Positions 45,386-57,949 of a DNA stretch of 64,000 nt are shown piece by piece (positions within the stretch are counted from its first letter, which is position 1; every line of letters starts with the position of its first letter). The translations under genes and the position numbers were made by a program. The notes under the pieces were generated by a model that saw nothing but the letters and a program-made list of their open reading frames with translations, was not told the origin of the DNA and searched no databases. Source of the stretch: Phlebiopsis flavidoalba (Eukaryota > Basidiomycota > Agaricomycetes > Polyporales > Phanerochaetaceae); the NCBI GenBank assembly GCA_035772785.1, contig JAOCPU010000036.1, positions 274,417-338,416 on the forward strand, given 5' to 3'.

Positions 45386-47527
45386 TTAGGTGGAGGAAGG
45401 GCCAACTACAATAGCCTTGGTCTTGTTCAAGTTGTTGATGACATCGTCGGTCAAGTTCAAGTGCGCCTTGACGAGCGAGGGCGGGGTCAACGCGAGCCAT
45501 TGGCTCAAGCTGATGTCCTGGTAGCGATCTGCGCCACTGTCAGTCTACATCCGTTAGTGGACTCGAGATGCTACGCACCAGTGTTAAAGATTTCGAGGAA
45601 CCTCATGGTCGTGTTTCCGATGTTCTCGACGTCACCCGTAGTGACCGTACGAGCCGGGAATGTAGCTGACGTCACCAGGTTGGTAGTTGTAGGTCCTTGC
45701 ATTGCCCGATGAGGCAAAGAGGGTGATACGACCAGTGCCCTCTCGCTGAGTGGGAATTAGTGGGGATGCATTGAATGTTGAGAAGTTTGGCGACTCACAG
45801 GAAGTAACCCCACTCATCCTGCGGGTAGGGTGCCACTGTATAATGATAGGTGATTAAGTTATGTATTCCTCATGCCAAGCACGCCTTTGACTTACGTGAA
45901 GTTCCCCTGAAAGTGATGTGATCAGTATCGAAATTGGTAGTATCGCAAAGAGCGGGCATACCTCATAGCACCAGGGCCTCAACAGTAACCTCCGCCGCGA
46001 CCGCAATACCAGTCGAAACCGGGAACACAGTCGAGTCCGCGATCTTAACGCTACCACCGGCAAGCGAGTAGCGTTCACCGCGGACAGCGAATACGTGAAC
46101 GGAGAAGGTACCTGGCCCTGCGGGTTTTTGAACGGGCCGCCCCGCCGCCGTGGTCGGGCGAGGGAGCAGCTGTGCAGACACACCACACCTGTCAGTTCTT
46201 CTATTCTTTTCTGGCTACAAGCAAGCCAGCGGCACATACCTGCCGGGAAGATGTAGAGCTCTTCGCCAGGGATGATTGTGGCGTCGAACCGGCAGTCATA
46301 TTGGTCTGGAAGTTCTTGTGGCGAGGGACATCCTTGGGCACACATGGGCCATCCAGTCTGTCATCTGCCAAGAACAGGAGGCTGTCAGCGATACACAGCG
46401 TGGCTTAGGAATGGAATGTGGGCTGCACGAAGGAAAGTAAGTCTTCACTTGAAATCACCGTCGGGGAACACGATGGAAGAGAATTCGGTACCATTGTGGG
46501 CGACTGTGCAGATCGCTTTGCAGAGAGTCGGCGGCACACCAGGAGGGGAAGAATACCAGAGATCACCGTTCAGAGTTCACCCGGGGGGCCCATGGGAGAC
46601 AAACATCAGAATTTCTCCATAGAAAATGCTCCCCCGTAGTACCGACGCCCAATTTGGCAACTTACAACAGTCGCAAGGAAGTTCTGACACGTACGTCCGC
46701 ATTGACTGAGCTGACTTGATGTATATCCCTAATCGATTCACGAGTCAGGCGAGTTCACGTTTGCCACAAGGATATAGGAACTTACACTAATAACGTATGC
46801 CCACTAGCAGCGAGTCAGCTCATTGTAGAGAAAGTTAGTTATCCACCTAATGGACTCACCTCCGCAGTCTTGTGCCAGTGCAACTCTCTGCGGTAATCTA
46901 TCAGCCACGGTTGCTCACGCGCGGGATTAAACTCAGGGCGACTAACCTCACTGCTCCGGCCTCGAGACGCATTGTTGACGCGCGGCACCATGCCAGTCGC
47001 CATGGGCATCACGGCCGCTAAGGGGCGATGAGCAAAAAATAGCAAACCGTGGGCGAGACGCGTCCTTTACCCGTTCCTGATTCTGACGAGCCAGCCGCCA
47101 GTCTGGAGACGGTTGTGGCTGAGACTCATTGGCCACTTCGCGTTGCCACTACGTAATCGAGAAGGTGAGTCAAGACGTTTATTTGCGTAAATCAGGATGC
47201 TTACACGGTGCCTGCATCTGTGGTCGGGGGGCAAGCAGATCGGGGTTCTGCTGGTCAATGTCGACGTTTCTGAGGGCCGAGGATGCTCGCTGCCGAGCGT
47301 CGCGTGCCTTCGCGAATGGGCTGAGGTTCGTGTCGTCCCGTCACCAGAGGACTGAATGCTAGGTCTGTTGGGGTTGTTCGTACGCGTATGCGCCAGTTGC
47401 GGTCGGCTCGACTGCGGAGGCTAACAGTCGACGCGTTTTTGGAAGGGGACGCGCTTGATAGCGGTGCGCCGTACCCGGGAGTGGAGAGAAGAGCGGCGCA
47501 GATAGCGAGCTTGTACACAGGCTTCAT
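45386..47527 (-). CDS. Oxalate decarboxylase, secreted bicupin
   Basis: Starts at the minus ATG at 47,527 with a clear signal peptide (MKPVYKLAICAALLSTPGYG). Then come the family landmarks: SPLVTGRHEP, LGPQ and, one frame away, DIDQQNPDLLAPPTTDAG, then FSLSHNRLQTGGW-type text (MSLSHNRLQTGGW). Cupin 1 has RLEAGAVR, an intron and ELHWHKTAE (two His and Glu ligands, about 46,860-46,890), followed by GDLWYSSPGVP and IIPGEELYIFPA. Cupin 2 has GGSVKIADSTVFPVSTGIA, ELH/WHP split by an intron, QDEWGYFL, GTGRITLFASSGNARTYNY, GDVSYIPGSYGHY and NIGNTTMRFLEIFNTDRYQD. It ends TKAIVVGPSST at 45,386. The Mn-dependent enzyme converts oxalate to formate and CO2 and controls oxalate during wood decay. Indels near 45,850 (second metal site) and elsewhere look like sequencing error. 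Confidence 0.92.
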
Positions 47528-48703
47528 ATCTATAGAGGAGTTTTGTTGAAGTAGCTGAGGCTGAAGCTGCTGAGGGAGGAGAGGATGAGGATGATGAGTA
47601 AAAACCGAGCAACGAATCAGGCTTTATACCGTGCTCGACACTCGTCTGCAATGCCGTCCATAGCCTCGACAATCTTTGCAACGTCAGTGAGAAGACAACA
47701 TACTGAAATTTTACAGCTCAAGACCACCAAGTCGAGGTGTCAAAGTCCAGCCGTCGGCTCATGCGCGCCACACACCTAGCATCTGAAGAAGCCGTGCGGG
47801 AGCTCAACAATAGCTTGCCAGCAGCGGGCGCGCTCGCGAAGCTCTCACAAGTCTCGGAAATGACTCGGCTCGGCCGCAAGTAGTAGCTGCTTTGCTGTTT
47901 TGCGCTGCGCGCAGCTAGAAAAGTGCAAAATCATCACGAAGAAGGCACATCTGAGCATAACTTTCTTAGACTCACGTCTCAGGCGGCAGCTCGAGAGGAT
48001 ACACGCCAACTGCTCCCGCAGGCACAACGTTTTTGCACCGGTATCGACAACGTTGTCCATAGCATCCGAGAGCATGTTTCTGGCACTGGCACTGGCTATG
48101 CAGCAGCATCTTTGAGCCCGCCCGAAGAAGCCCAAAATTAGTGGGCGCTTTCGTGCGAGGATGTCTAGACTAACATAAATCATCCAAAGAGGAGATGAAA
48201 CGAGACTTGCACTAAGACATACTCGCATTCTTGGAGCTTGAAGCGGCATACCTATCGCCTCATTGGAGTTTTGCTTCATTGAGGCGTAGATCTGTCCAGA
48301 TCAAGTTATAAATAACCCACCGATAGCCTGCACCTCGGAACACTTACCGTGCGATAGAGGCAGTGGACGAAGCGCAGACCCGCGTCCCACGATGGCAGTT
48401 CAACGCGCTCATGTTTTGTGGCGACGAGTGCGAGGTGAGCAGAAGCTTCAAGGGAGAAGACATTCAGTGCGATCAGGCGCATACCGTCGCTGTCCTACCA
48501 GGATCACAAGGATGAGGCGCAGAGCAATGTTCAGACCAAGACGCCGACAGTCCATTGGCTCATGGTGTCTCGAGCAATGCGAGTATAGATTCCCATTACA
48601 ATCAAATGGACATGTGCAATGCTACACTGAAGTCTTCTTTCAGCACTGAGGACCTCACGATAGTGCGCACCATATGTCTCACCTATGTGCATGGGCTAGA
48701 TCG
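47528..48703. other. Unresolved region with possible plus-strand exons
   Basis: Plus-strand text looks coding in three pieces: LASEEAVRELNNSLPAAGAL (about 47,775-47,835), AAAREDTRQLLPQAQRFCTG with VVHSIREHVSGTGTG (about 47,985-48,105), and WQFNALMFCGDECEVSRSFK (about 48,390-48,450). They may form one or two small genes. No family is recognised and starts and stops cannot be fixed. Confidence 0.3.
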
Positions 48704-50150
48704 TTAATCGCCATTGCCAAAGCGGTCACATCCGACCTGGAGAAAATTGTCAATGTAGAGGATATTCGGGAATGTGGCTGTGCCGCAAGCGGGTATGAGA
48801 AGTCTGAAGATGGCGGGGTTGGCTATGGTGGCTAGATCGAGGATCTCGCCATCGGTTACGATGTCTCGGGGTGCTGGGTCAATGTCCAGGACAGCAGGAA
48901 TAACTGTCCGTCTGGGCTGGTTGCGAACCGGCGCGCAATCTTGTCTAGCTGGTCCGCCATCATAACCTCCAGCTTGTCCGCGTTTGCGTAGTCTGTTGTT
49001 ATGCGTCGAATTGTCTGTAGAAATAGAACCCGCGGTTTGCATATTCCCCCAGAGTAATTTGAGGAGCGTCTGGTTGAACAATGACTAACACCGCTGCTTC
49101 GCCGTTGCCTATGAAATCGTTCAGGGTAAGCTTCGTCAGGTCGACGGAGGTAGGATCTGAGGCGACAAAGAGGTGGTTGATTGCGGTGAGCTGCTCGAAG
49201 AGACGGTCCCATTCCTCCTGCTTAGAGGTTGGTAGTCACGACTCTCGTCGGTGTTACGGTCGTGGGAAAGGTTGAGAATTATGAGCTCCTTGTTATCGAC
49301 AGTGAACGTGTTGATTTCATCCACAATTTCGGAGAAGGATGACCATTGCCCCCTGCCACCCCAAGACATCGACGTCGGAGTAATGCCCAGTCTTGAAGGC
49401 GCCGTTCGCAATTACGGGGCGGTGTGTCAAAGTATCGAGCACCGTGAGTGAGAGCTGCCCGCCGATCGATACCGTCCTGGGTAAGGACATTGTATCTCGT
49501 TGGCCAATGCGGTCTTGCCATCGACCCTTGGCTCGATTGACGATGCCAGAGTCGTGGTGGATCCTTGGGTATGCAAATGGGACGGGATTTGCCGGTCGCC
49601 GAGAGTTGATAGGTTTTGCCTGCATCCAGTCCGATGGAGGATTGGTCGAGGAAAACTGACCATGCCGAGAAACCTTGCCCGAGAGGATGAAGACTACGTC
49701 CCCATCTTCTTTCCACCCAAGGCTCATCGAAGTACCCTGGCGGGGTTATGTCGCGGTTCGAAATGCCATCCAAGAAAGCTTGCAGGTTGTAATGTCCTTT
49801 TGGTGCAGCGCGCCCAAAGCTGGAAGGTCCGCGAGGTCCCTCGCAAGGAGTAGCTTACTTCCCCTCCGTCGTCAGATTCGTCATTGAAGATGCCTTCTTT
49901 GAACTCTACGTGGACGACAGCCACCTGACCTATGGTGAACAAAAATGACATCGTTTCATTTTTTGTTGGTTCTGAAACGGCTCATGAGACGTACCTGGAG
50001 GAACAACATGGTCGGGAAATCCCCAGGTGTCCATCTGGTAAGAATGGCTGTAGGTCTTGACCCAGTCGTAGGGGGTACAATTCACAAGTACGAGATCAGC
50101 CGTGTGCGCCCATCTTTCAGCTTTAAGAGAGTTATATCACGCCTATGAAG
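48704..50150 (-). CDS. PLC-like phosphodiesterase (PI-PLC X-type superfamily)
   Basis: The N-terminal exon (about 50,030-50,130) reads LVLVNCTPYDWVKTYSHSYQ and MDTWGFPDHVVPPG. The next gives VAVVHVEFKEGIFNDESDDG, then SRTFQLWARCTKRTLQ. The catalytic-like part has ARYFD with RPVIANGAFKTGHYSDVDVL, FSEIVDEINTFTVDNKELII and LNLSHDRNTDESRDYQ, followed by LEVMMADQLDKIARRFATSP and DGQLFLLSW. It ends FGNGD at 48,704. This layout, a beta domain then a PLC-like barrel, is known from fungal proteins annotated as PLC-like phosphodiesterases; the substrate has not been established. The His residue of TGHYS could be catalytic. No signal peptide was seen, but the start is not certain. Several indels break the frame. 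Confidence 0.78.
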
Positions 50151-50994
50151 TGTTCAGTCGACATGCACATCATTTAAAAAGAGAGTATGCGGACCACAAA
50201 TGCAATAAACGTGTTTAGAATAATGTTCGACGAGTAAGTCAGCGAGTGAGCCTAAATAATCGTCACCCGCAAAGTCAGCAAGCGTAGTGCTGACACGAGA
50301 TACCGGGAACGCACCTTGAAATAACACTGCAGTAAAAATCCGGTAAAACGACCCATGCTCAATGATCCTCTGCATATATATGAATGTCCCCCCCCCCGCC
50401 AGACTTATCAGCGGCTCGACCGAATCATAATAAATCAGACGCGACTAGAGCTGATGGTAGCAACGCCCCTCATACTGCGGTTTAATCGATAAATTGGGAT
50501 GCATGACACACAACAGAGCGTTCCTGTCTTCGTTGGCAGTGTGCTGGGCCGCCGGGCGGTATGTATCATGGCAGGATTGACGACAGGAAGTTCGGGAATC
50601 TGGAAGCCGACACGGCGCACAGGTGGACACACATGTACAGCTGAGCTTACTGGCTCTCGTCAAACGGGCGACCATGGGGTCACAACAAGGATTCGGGCAA
50701 GCATAGAAGCATGCATTTCAAGCTTGTGGGCGGTGGCATGTTGGATTAGAATACAACTTGGATTGGACGGTTCCGCTGAGTGAATGGTGGGAGGCAAGAG
50801 ATTGGCCGGCTTTGTTGCGCTGCTCCCCGTCGCCGCATAGTGGCGGAATCCAGGTCTGTCCTCGGACGGCCTTGCCCGCCCATGGGTCCACGGTAAACTG
50901 TAGGCCATCTCATGCAATGGTTTAAACATCTTGTTGTGTGTTTGGCGTGCGCCCTTGCGCCAGCCGGTACAAGCAATGCCATAGAGAAAATAGA
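50151..50994. other. Intergenic; nothing recognised
   Basis: Short ORFs only. A C-run near 50,388 (about ten C) is a likely assembly weak point. Confidence 0.4.
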
Positions 50995-51930
50995 TTAATT
51001 TAATAAATTATGGGGGACGAGCGTATACATTAGAGCCCCTGCAGGGCGGCAGCGTACATAGTCCAGAAAGGCGAGCCAAACCCAAGGGAAGGGGTACGCT
51101 GAAGCGGTGCGAGTATAAGGGTGGGGAATACGAATGGCTTCCTCGTCCTCTTTCCTCTTCGTTTTGAGACTGAATCCAACGCGTAAGGTGTGCCCGGTAC
51201 GGCTTCGGTTGGCGTAAAGGTCACGCACATCCACCGGCGAAGCCAACATGGGGCACTGATGAATGACTCGTCGAGCGTATGGTACGTCGTCCTCGAGGAA
51301 CGAGAGGTCGACGTGCAAAGCCTTTTGCGACGTAGACAAAAACGTTTCCGTTCGAGGGTAGTGATGAGCTCCGCGTCCTGCAGGCACGAGAGACCCAACC
51401 CCAAAACCGAGGCCTGACGAAGCACGACTGGATATGCTGTCTCGACAAGACAGCGGGCCGAGCTCGGGGAAATGCCGTCTCCTCCATGAACGGAGAGATC
51501 GACCGCAAGTCCCCGGCTGCGAACGTTGACTGGGGCTCAATGGTGGTGATGAGACTCCGTGTCCTTCATACTCTGTAAGCCCAAGCCCCAAGCCGACGCC
51601 CTGTACAGTGGGGTAGCTCGCGTGCTCTCGGAAATAAGGACAACATGATTTGTTCCGCGTCCGACCCAAGAAGAGGTCGATACCCGTAAACCCAACACTG
51701 AACAGAACGGCCCGTGAGGTCGCGAATACCATGTTAGATGCTAATGCGTAGTAGACGTGGGCGAACAGCGGACGGCCGCCCGCTCGACGACACCTCGTAG
51801 TGCTCGTGGGGAATGGAGTCTCGCTATGTGGTGGCAGACTCGGTACCTCGGGTAATATCAGCCGGCTGGCTGCGACTAGGGGAACGGCGAGGAGCAAGCA
51901 TGGTGGGGGCGCGGCGGCCCATCTCTCCAC
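50995..51930 (-). CDS. Hypothetical protein, 311-codon ORF
   Basis: A long open minus frame begins MERWAAAPPPCLLLAVPLVA, which is hydrophobic and could act as a signal peptide or anchor. Later text includes GVGLGLGLTEYEGHG, KALHVDLSFLEDDVPYARRV and DVRDLYANRSRTGHTLRVGF. Parts resemble leucine-rich text of agaricomycete F-box proteins, but no motif is decisive. It could also be a chance frame in degraded sequence. Confidence 0.3.
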   Translation of the reverse strand: MERWAAAPPPCLLLAVPLVAASRLILPEVPSLPPHSETPFPTSTTRCRRAGGRPLFAHVYYALASNMVFATSRAVLFSVGFTGIDLFLGRTRNKSCCPYFREHASYPTVQGVGLGLGLTEYEGHGVSSPPLSPSQRSQPGTCGRSLRSWRRRHFPELGPLSCRDSISSRASSGLGFGVGSLVPAGRGAHHYPRTETFLSTSQKALHVDLSFLEDDVPYARRVIHQCPMLASPVDVRDLYANRSRTGHTLRVGFSLKTKRKEDEEAIRIPHPYTRTASAYPFPWVWLAFLDYVRCRPAGALMYTLVPHNLLN

Positions 51931-53266
51931 CCTCGACCTGTAGTCGAAAGGTCTGAGAAGTCCCAGGGATAATGCTAAGGCCCCACCATGGGTGTATGCA
52001 GCAGCCTACAATTCCATCTGCGGGGAGGCTAGAGGCGGAGGTCTTGTCTGTAAATTGTGCCAGGGTAACAAGTAATTGTGTGAACACCAAGGGGTGTGTG
52101 AAACTTACTATCAGACCAACTGCGGGAGTTGAAGAAGACGAAGAACTTCGAGGAGTAGACAGACATGACTTATCGAAGACGAGTAACAGGAGTGATTTAA
52201 TGGAGGTTTGGTTAGTCTCTGTCCAGCAAAGACTTTGGTACAAAGGGTGTGGATGGTTAACGAGTTCTGTATTTTCAACGGCAGACTATGTCCCTCCATT
52301 TATGCGATCCTTGACGTTGTACATGTTTTGCACACACACGCAAACAGTATGGCGGATACCCGCATTTGGCAGTCCGCCCCTTGTTTTGTATATGTCCTCG
52401 GTAGGGATCCGTTGGCCCAAAGTCGCCCATACCGCGGTCCCAGTGTACGCAGAATGAGCAAGACACCCGCGACCGCAAAGTGGGTCGCGGGCTGCTGGTT
52501 TTTCGTCATGCCGCGCCGTTTCGCGACGGGTCCAAAAAAGCGTGTCGGGAGGCGGAAGCAACGAACGTCGGTGAGCGGCGGGCTAAGGCGCTCGCATGGG
52601 AAGTTTGGCTCCGGGGAGCTCGTCCATATAAGTCCAGGTGAATTTAAGATTGTAATCGAGACTGACACCACATCCACTTGGACTTATGGCCGCCGTATGA
52701 CCCCTGTCAATACCATGTCCGCGGAGAGTCTCAAAGTCGGGCGTTATCTCATCTCATAATGCAGGCAGAACTCGAAATAATTAGCGTGGGTGAAGACTGA
52801 CTTGTCGTGAAGCAAGCAACAGCCTCAGTCGACAGTGTCCTCGATAACAGATGTCCGTTCAAGGGATCTGTTGCTGCTGTATACGGTAGTGGATGAAGAT
52901 ACGATGTGGTAACGTCTCTCGCACTGCGCTTCGAGTGATTGGCCATTAATCAAATATATATATGACAAGAGTATGCGTGAAATTGATGTGTGAGGCGATG
53001 GTGAGTGATGCTCTAAACTACAACCCAAGAACAAGGTGATTATGCTATAATAATTACGATAAGAGCCTGCAAATAAAAGTCAGAAGAGAAGAAACCCTAA
53101 TAGTCTAGGTCTGGGACACTGTATGCTGAATAACTTAGCGTCGATGCTAGCGCCCACGTCGCCGAACCGCAGATGCTTGCGACGCAGGGCTGCCACGCGA
53201 GCCGACTCCCCATACCCCTTCTCTTCGTCTTCTTCGTCTTCGCCGATTCGCCCTCATTGCTCATGC
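51931..53266. other. Gene-poor stretch
   Basis: A plus ORF at 52,208-52,759 has a basic stretch (RFATGPKKRVGRRKQRTS) and ends FGSGELVHISPGEFKIVIET with a short tail; no family is recognised. From 52,760 to 53,110 the sequence is AT-rich and without ORFs of note. Confidence 0.35.
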
Positions 53267-53335
53267 TCACGCCTCATCGTCGTCGTCATCCTCTTCGTCA
53301 TCCTCTTCATCGTCATCATCTTCAAACCACCCGCC
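53267..53335 (-). repeat. Low-complexity acidic tract in the Ppn2-like C-terminus
   Basis: On the plus strand this reads as repeated TCATCCTCTTCG/TCGTCG units. In the gene it encodes about 20 consecutive Asp and Glu residues. Confidence 0.85.
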
Positions 53336-55080
53336 CTTGACCCCATCAGCTACAGAATCTGATGCGTTTCTCAACACAAGCGCAGTCAGCTTGTGGCCAT
53401 ACAGACAGCCTGTATCAATCCCGAAGCCTCCAGCGCTTGATGTCCAACCCCCGGGTCGCAGCATGTCCGTACACGGACCGCGCTGGATAGCACGGCAGCT
53501 CGTAATCCTCCTTGTCTTTCCCCCTTGTTCGCTTGGATATTCATCGAGAGAGTCGGGGGAGAGACTCTCCGTCGAACCCGCGGCACCGCGCGCATCTGCT
53601 GGTTCCAGATCTTGCTCCAGGGCGTGCCCTTGTCTCCCTTCCGCGTCACCTTGTGCTTCTTTGTCACGCTGCGCATGTTCAGCACGACCCATGGGTCGGT
53701 GTTCTGAGGCACGTCGGTGAGGACCGCAGACTCCTGCTTGAGACGAAGGGTGGGAATATCTGAGGCGGCTATATGCGTTTGGAATGTGGCTTCGGTGTCA
53801 ACAGCGTCCGGATTTGTGTTTGCGGTACTCTCAGACGACCGCGCGGAGAGGACAGGCTTGCGAGCCAGAGGCTGGTGGCGGTCGGTGGGGGAAAGTCGAG
53901 GGTCCGAAGGTAGGAGTCCGGCATGCGTAACGAATAGGTGCAGCGATGGCACGTGCAAGACAAGCGGAAGGGATGTGAGATACGACGCTTGTTCTGAGGT
54001 AATGTCTCTGTAGAAATCATGGTTCACACGGTGTGACGGAAAGAAAATGCTTGAGGACATACCTAGCAAGCCAATAATGATCACCGAAAAGCCGCCACTG
54101 ATGCTGCTTCTCCCTTCCCTTGCCTTAGGCGGGCGGAATCCTGTTCCACCACTCCCTCGCGCCATGTCCGCTCTCGCTCGCTATTCCGCGCAACATCCGC
54201 GTACTCCTCTGGGTCCGCGTCCTTCTCCATCCTCGCTATGGCCCATTCGGCTTCTATGAGCTGCAGAAATTCCCGACCGGTAGACGCCGGTGGCGCAGTC
54301 GCTCCGTCGTACATCGGGTCCAGAAAACAGTCGTCGGACGAACGACGACAGCGAGGCAGGGAAGAGGCGAGGCGCAGACGATGCAGCGCGCGGTGAGGGT
54401 GAGCCCCTCGAACCATTCACGCCACGAGCGCCATTGGACAATCATGTGGTCGTGGTTGCCCCGCACAGGGAACATGCGTTCCTTGCCAAAGGCTACGTGG
54501 TTCTGCGTAAGGTATTCAATGACAGCCATGGACGTTGAGTGGCTCGATTTAGCAAGTAGGTCGCCGGCAAAGAATACGGTGTCCTGTTGTGGGTTGTACG
54601 AAAGCCCGTCCAGGAGTTCGCTAAGGGTGTGAGGTAATGGGCGTGGGTGCGTGCATACAGAGTGTCAAAACTCACTGGAGTGACTGGTTCATTCCATGGA
54701 CGTCTCCCATGATTATTATTCGATTTTGGCTATCGCCTACAGGAAACCCGAGAAGTAAGACTCAGGAACATGGCCCGCATGAGGTGAACGAAGGGCTCAC
54801 CGAAAATGTACGTCACCTCCGGAGAGCACGCGAGTAAACGGCTTTATTCTATCAAAGTCCGGAAAATCTATACCTATAATTAGAAAGGCACGAGATTGTA
54901 TCAACAAATGAGCACATACCATACTTTGGTTTCTTTCCCAAAGGCGAACCCTATGCGCGCGAGCAGGCCGAGAAACAGAAAGACGGTGAGGAATATGGAC
55001 ACCGCAGCGTAGGAGAATAGGGCGGCAAGAGTTGGTCTCTCTTTGGCACGCCTCGAGGTTGGGGTCAACCACCATGGCAT
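53267..55080 (-). CDS. Membrane-anchored calcineurin-like phosphatase, Ppn2-like
   Basis: The start is the minus ATG at 55,080 (MPWWLTPTSRRAKERPTLAA), followed by a transmembrane segment (SIFLTVFLFLGLLARI). After introns come FDRIKPFTRVLSGGDVHF and the metallophosphatase motifs IIIMGDVHGMNQSL (about 54,700), VFFAGDLLAKSS (about 54,560) and FPVRGNHDHMI (about 54,450). Later exons hold SEQASYLTSLPLVLHVPSLH with LFVTHAGLLPSDPRL (His ligand), GTPWSKIWNQQM, GHAATRGLDIKR, and FGIDTGCLYGHKLTALVL. The C-terminus is a run of Asp/Glu ending at 53,267. The motif order and single N-terminal anchor resemble the vacuolar endopolyphosphatase Ppn2 of yeast, which cleaves polyphosphate; an ApaH/PPP-like role remains possible. 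Indels occur near 53,470 and 54,390. Confidence 0.82.
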
Positions 55081-57949
55081 AATGCGCCTGGACTGGCTGC
55101 GATGCTCAAAGTCAAACGGGGTCCGCGGTGTTAAGAGCGGGCGCCGCCGCGCGGTGGCAAGAAAGGGGTGTGGGTGAGGGTAAGGAGCGACGGGGGGGTT
55201 GCGGGAAGTGGTGAGGAGATAGCAAGAGCTGTCAGAGGCGGCGGCTGCGCAAAAGGATGCTATATAACCAATCGAGACGGTGCACACGCTCCTCGACAGA
55301 TCAGGCAGGCGGAGAGAGAGAGACACACCTGTCGTCGTCGCGTCTGATCCATATTTTTATCTTATCTGATTAGATTCGCCGTCCTCGCTGCGCAGCACCA
55401 CGTGGAAATTGCGTCATTAATGTGATATTGTTTGACCATGTCATCTCCTGCGGTCGCCATACACAGCAACACGCTTCATCAAAAAGCATTCTCTCGCCTT
55501 GGGTTGATTTCCTGGACAATTTCGGGGAATGTGCTCGCCTACACGATACAGGGCCAGCTGGTGACAACTTGAACCGCGTTTAACATGATGGCATCAGCAG
55601 CGGTCGTAGCCGTCATTCAAAACACAGGCGAGTGCATATTCTTTGAGGAGCCCTGGACAGCTCGAACAATCAGCGCGTCATCTATGACTCCCATTTGAAT
55701 GACGCACAATCAATTTCTTGCACGAGGGAACTATAAATACGACCCAGGTTCGAGTATAAATTCCGCCGAAAACATAGCCAGGCTTGACGTGTTGGACAAT
55801 ACCACAAGAGAGTAAGTGCCTCGCTGTTCAGCAAGGGAAGAAACCACCGTTCGACCGAGTGAAAGCCCTTCCTTGCACTTTTGAGCACTCGTCACGCCAG
55901 TCTTATCCCCAACAGGTCGTACTGAACTGCGCGATGGGTGTTGCGGTCCACGTCGTACGCTGTATTGGGTGTATTCCGGGCCTATGTACTCGCTATTCGA
56001 CCCCCTCAGGACTTTGCACTTTGCCTACTGTAAGAGAGCTCACCCTACGGCGAGTGTTCAGACCCGAGTCATGAGCCCATCGTCGTCAATTGCACGTTTG
56101 TTGTTTCGCACCGATCGGCGCAGACGAGAGCGTCAGCGTCGACCTTACAGACGGCATTGACCACACCTTTCGCGCCTCATTCGTGGTAGAGGGCTTTAGA
56201 ATGAATCACTTTGTCGTTGAACATCGGCACTCAAGATGGGTGGGTGTTAGTACTTCAACGGCCGTCACATTCGCGCGTCGCGTCGTCGCCACAGCGGCTC
56301 ACAGCGGTCACAAAGTCAACGGCGGGCTGTCGCATGGGCGGCCCACTTTGACAATAAATGTCGAGCCGCCTCCATGTGTGTTTCTTCGCACCCTGTAACG
56401 AGAGCCTCGCGGTTTTGTGTTCGAGTGTAAAGTAAGTTTCAGTACGGATGTTTTCGCGGTGCTTACGTGTTGTGATGTAGCCGCAGTGGCTGCTGAGGCG
56501 CACGTGACTGTAGCGAGCCGGGCGTGCTTTACGTTGACGCTACCGTTTGTTCTGTCCAGGGTATGTCGCCCAAGTGCGTGCGACTGTATGACCAGCTTCC
56601 TTGTCGCTCTGGTGACTGCATATGATGCATCCTACTATGCATGCGACTCGGTGTTTAGTCAGGAGTTAGCAAGGCGCGAATTATATGTAAAAATACCCGG
56701 TCGGTCCAAATACGCTTCGACTCGACGGCTCCAGCCTCGCCACCTGCGCTAACACTGGTCGGTATATACGCAAGGGTATACTCTGGACCAACCGAACTTC
56801 ACCATTTGCCACGCGAGGGTAAGCATGCCGTGTCAAAGGACTTCAAGAGGGTGGAAAATCGTGTCCCAGCTAGCGGGTCGGGCGTAGTATACGCCATTCT
56901 GAAAGCTACCGTAACAATATGGATAATCGATGGGTAGGGAACTGTTCGCCTTAGGCTGTTGACGAGTATACGCGCGAAACGGCTTTGTATCCTTGCTTGA
57001 CGCCGACACCGCTGACCGCTTATTGGGAGAGGCGGTCCATATGATGTGGAGGTATGCGTCATCTTGCAAACTCGCCGAAAGGTGACGACTTGTCTCAGAC
57101 TGGTGGTTGTTATCGAAGCCTCGTACAGCCGTGTCAGCCCTGGTCTCGCATAGGAAGATATGACGGGTGAACCTCACCAACGCTGCGCCCGTTCTAATTT
57201 ATTGAATGCAGCCTACCACTGAGGCGTTGGGATTCCCTATCCTCCCACGCCGCCGATGGTAAAAAGCTACACTAAAAGTCGAGAGAGATTTCGAGCAACG
57301 TATATTATGTGTCCGCGGAGTACAGCTGGTTTGGCCTGTGGTTGCCGGGGCAGCTGGATCCAAAGCGTGAGTGTAAGTGCTTTGTTACAACCCGTCAAGA
57401 GTCCGGCGCCACCATACACTAGCCTTCTGCTTCCTCCTCTCACCCCCCTAGCGTTCAATCAGCCCCACAAAATTCTTAACCCTGTCCGCAAGGAAGGAAG
57501 CCGCCCCCAAGTTTCTCCAGGCCGTTTTTTTTTAACGACCCAATCTAACCCCCGGCGCACCTAATATCCCTCCAGCGTGACCGTTCTCGAGCGCATTTAT
57601 CATGTTTTATGGGTCGAGGAATTCCCACGTCACAGGTCTCTGATCTTCCGCGAAGGGTCGACATGCAAATTTGAGAGATAATGAGGAACAATGGCTAGTC
57701 GTGAGTATGTATAAATTACGAGCGTGTGCAAGCCTTCATCGATTTCTAGTAAGTCAGGAGGTCGCTAGCCGCCGCAAACCTGCCTAGTCCTGCCGCTGTT
57801 TTCCTGCTTGGGCAGAGTAGCTCTGGTCTCGTTAAAACCGCCTTATCAATTCACATCCATTCGCACCGGTACATCCACTTGCCATTCCCTCGACACTCGC
57901 TCTGAGCCACCTTCCTCTCAACGTCCCGCCAGCTCTCCTCGGAATGTCA
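55081..57949. other. Long stretch with no supported gene
   Basis: ORFs here are short and overlap on opposite strands, without motifs or plausible exon chains. The first part must hold the promoter of the Ppn2-like gene. A plus ORF around 56,417-56,752 is Cys/Val-rich but unsupported. Confidence 0.4.

Noticed and set aside
50375..50400. C homopolymer as a functional element
   Set aside because: Mononucleotide runs like this and those at 12,768 and 62,814 are common and are likely length errors.
53337..53720. 127-codon plus ORF
   Set aside because: Antisense to the calcineurin-like phosphatase exons, which carry real motifs.
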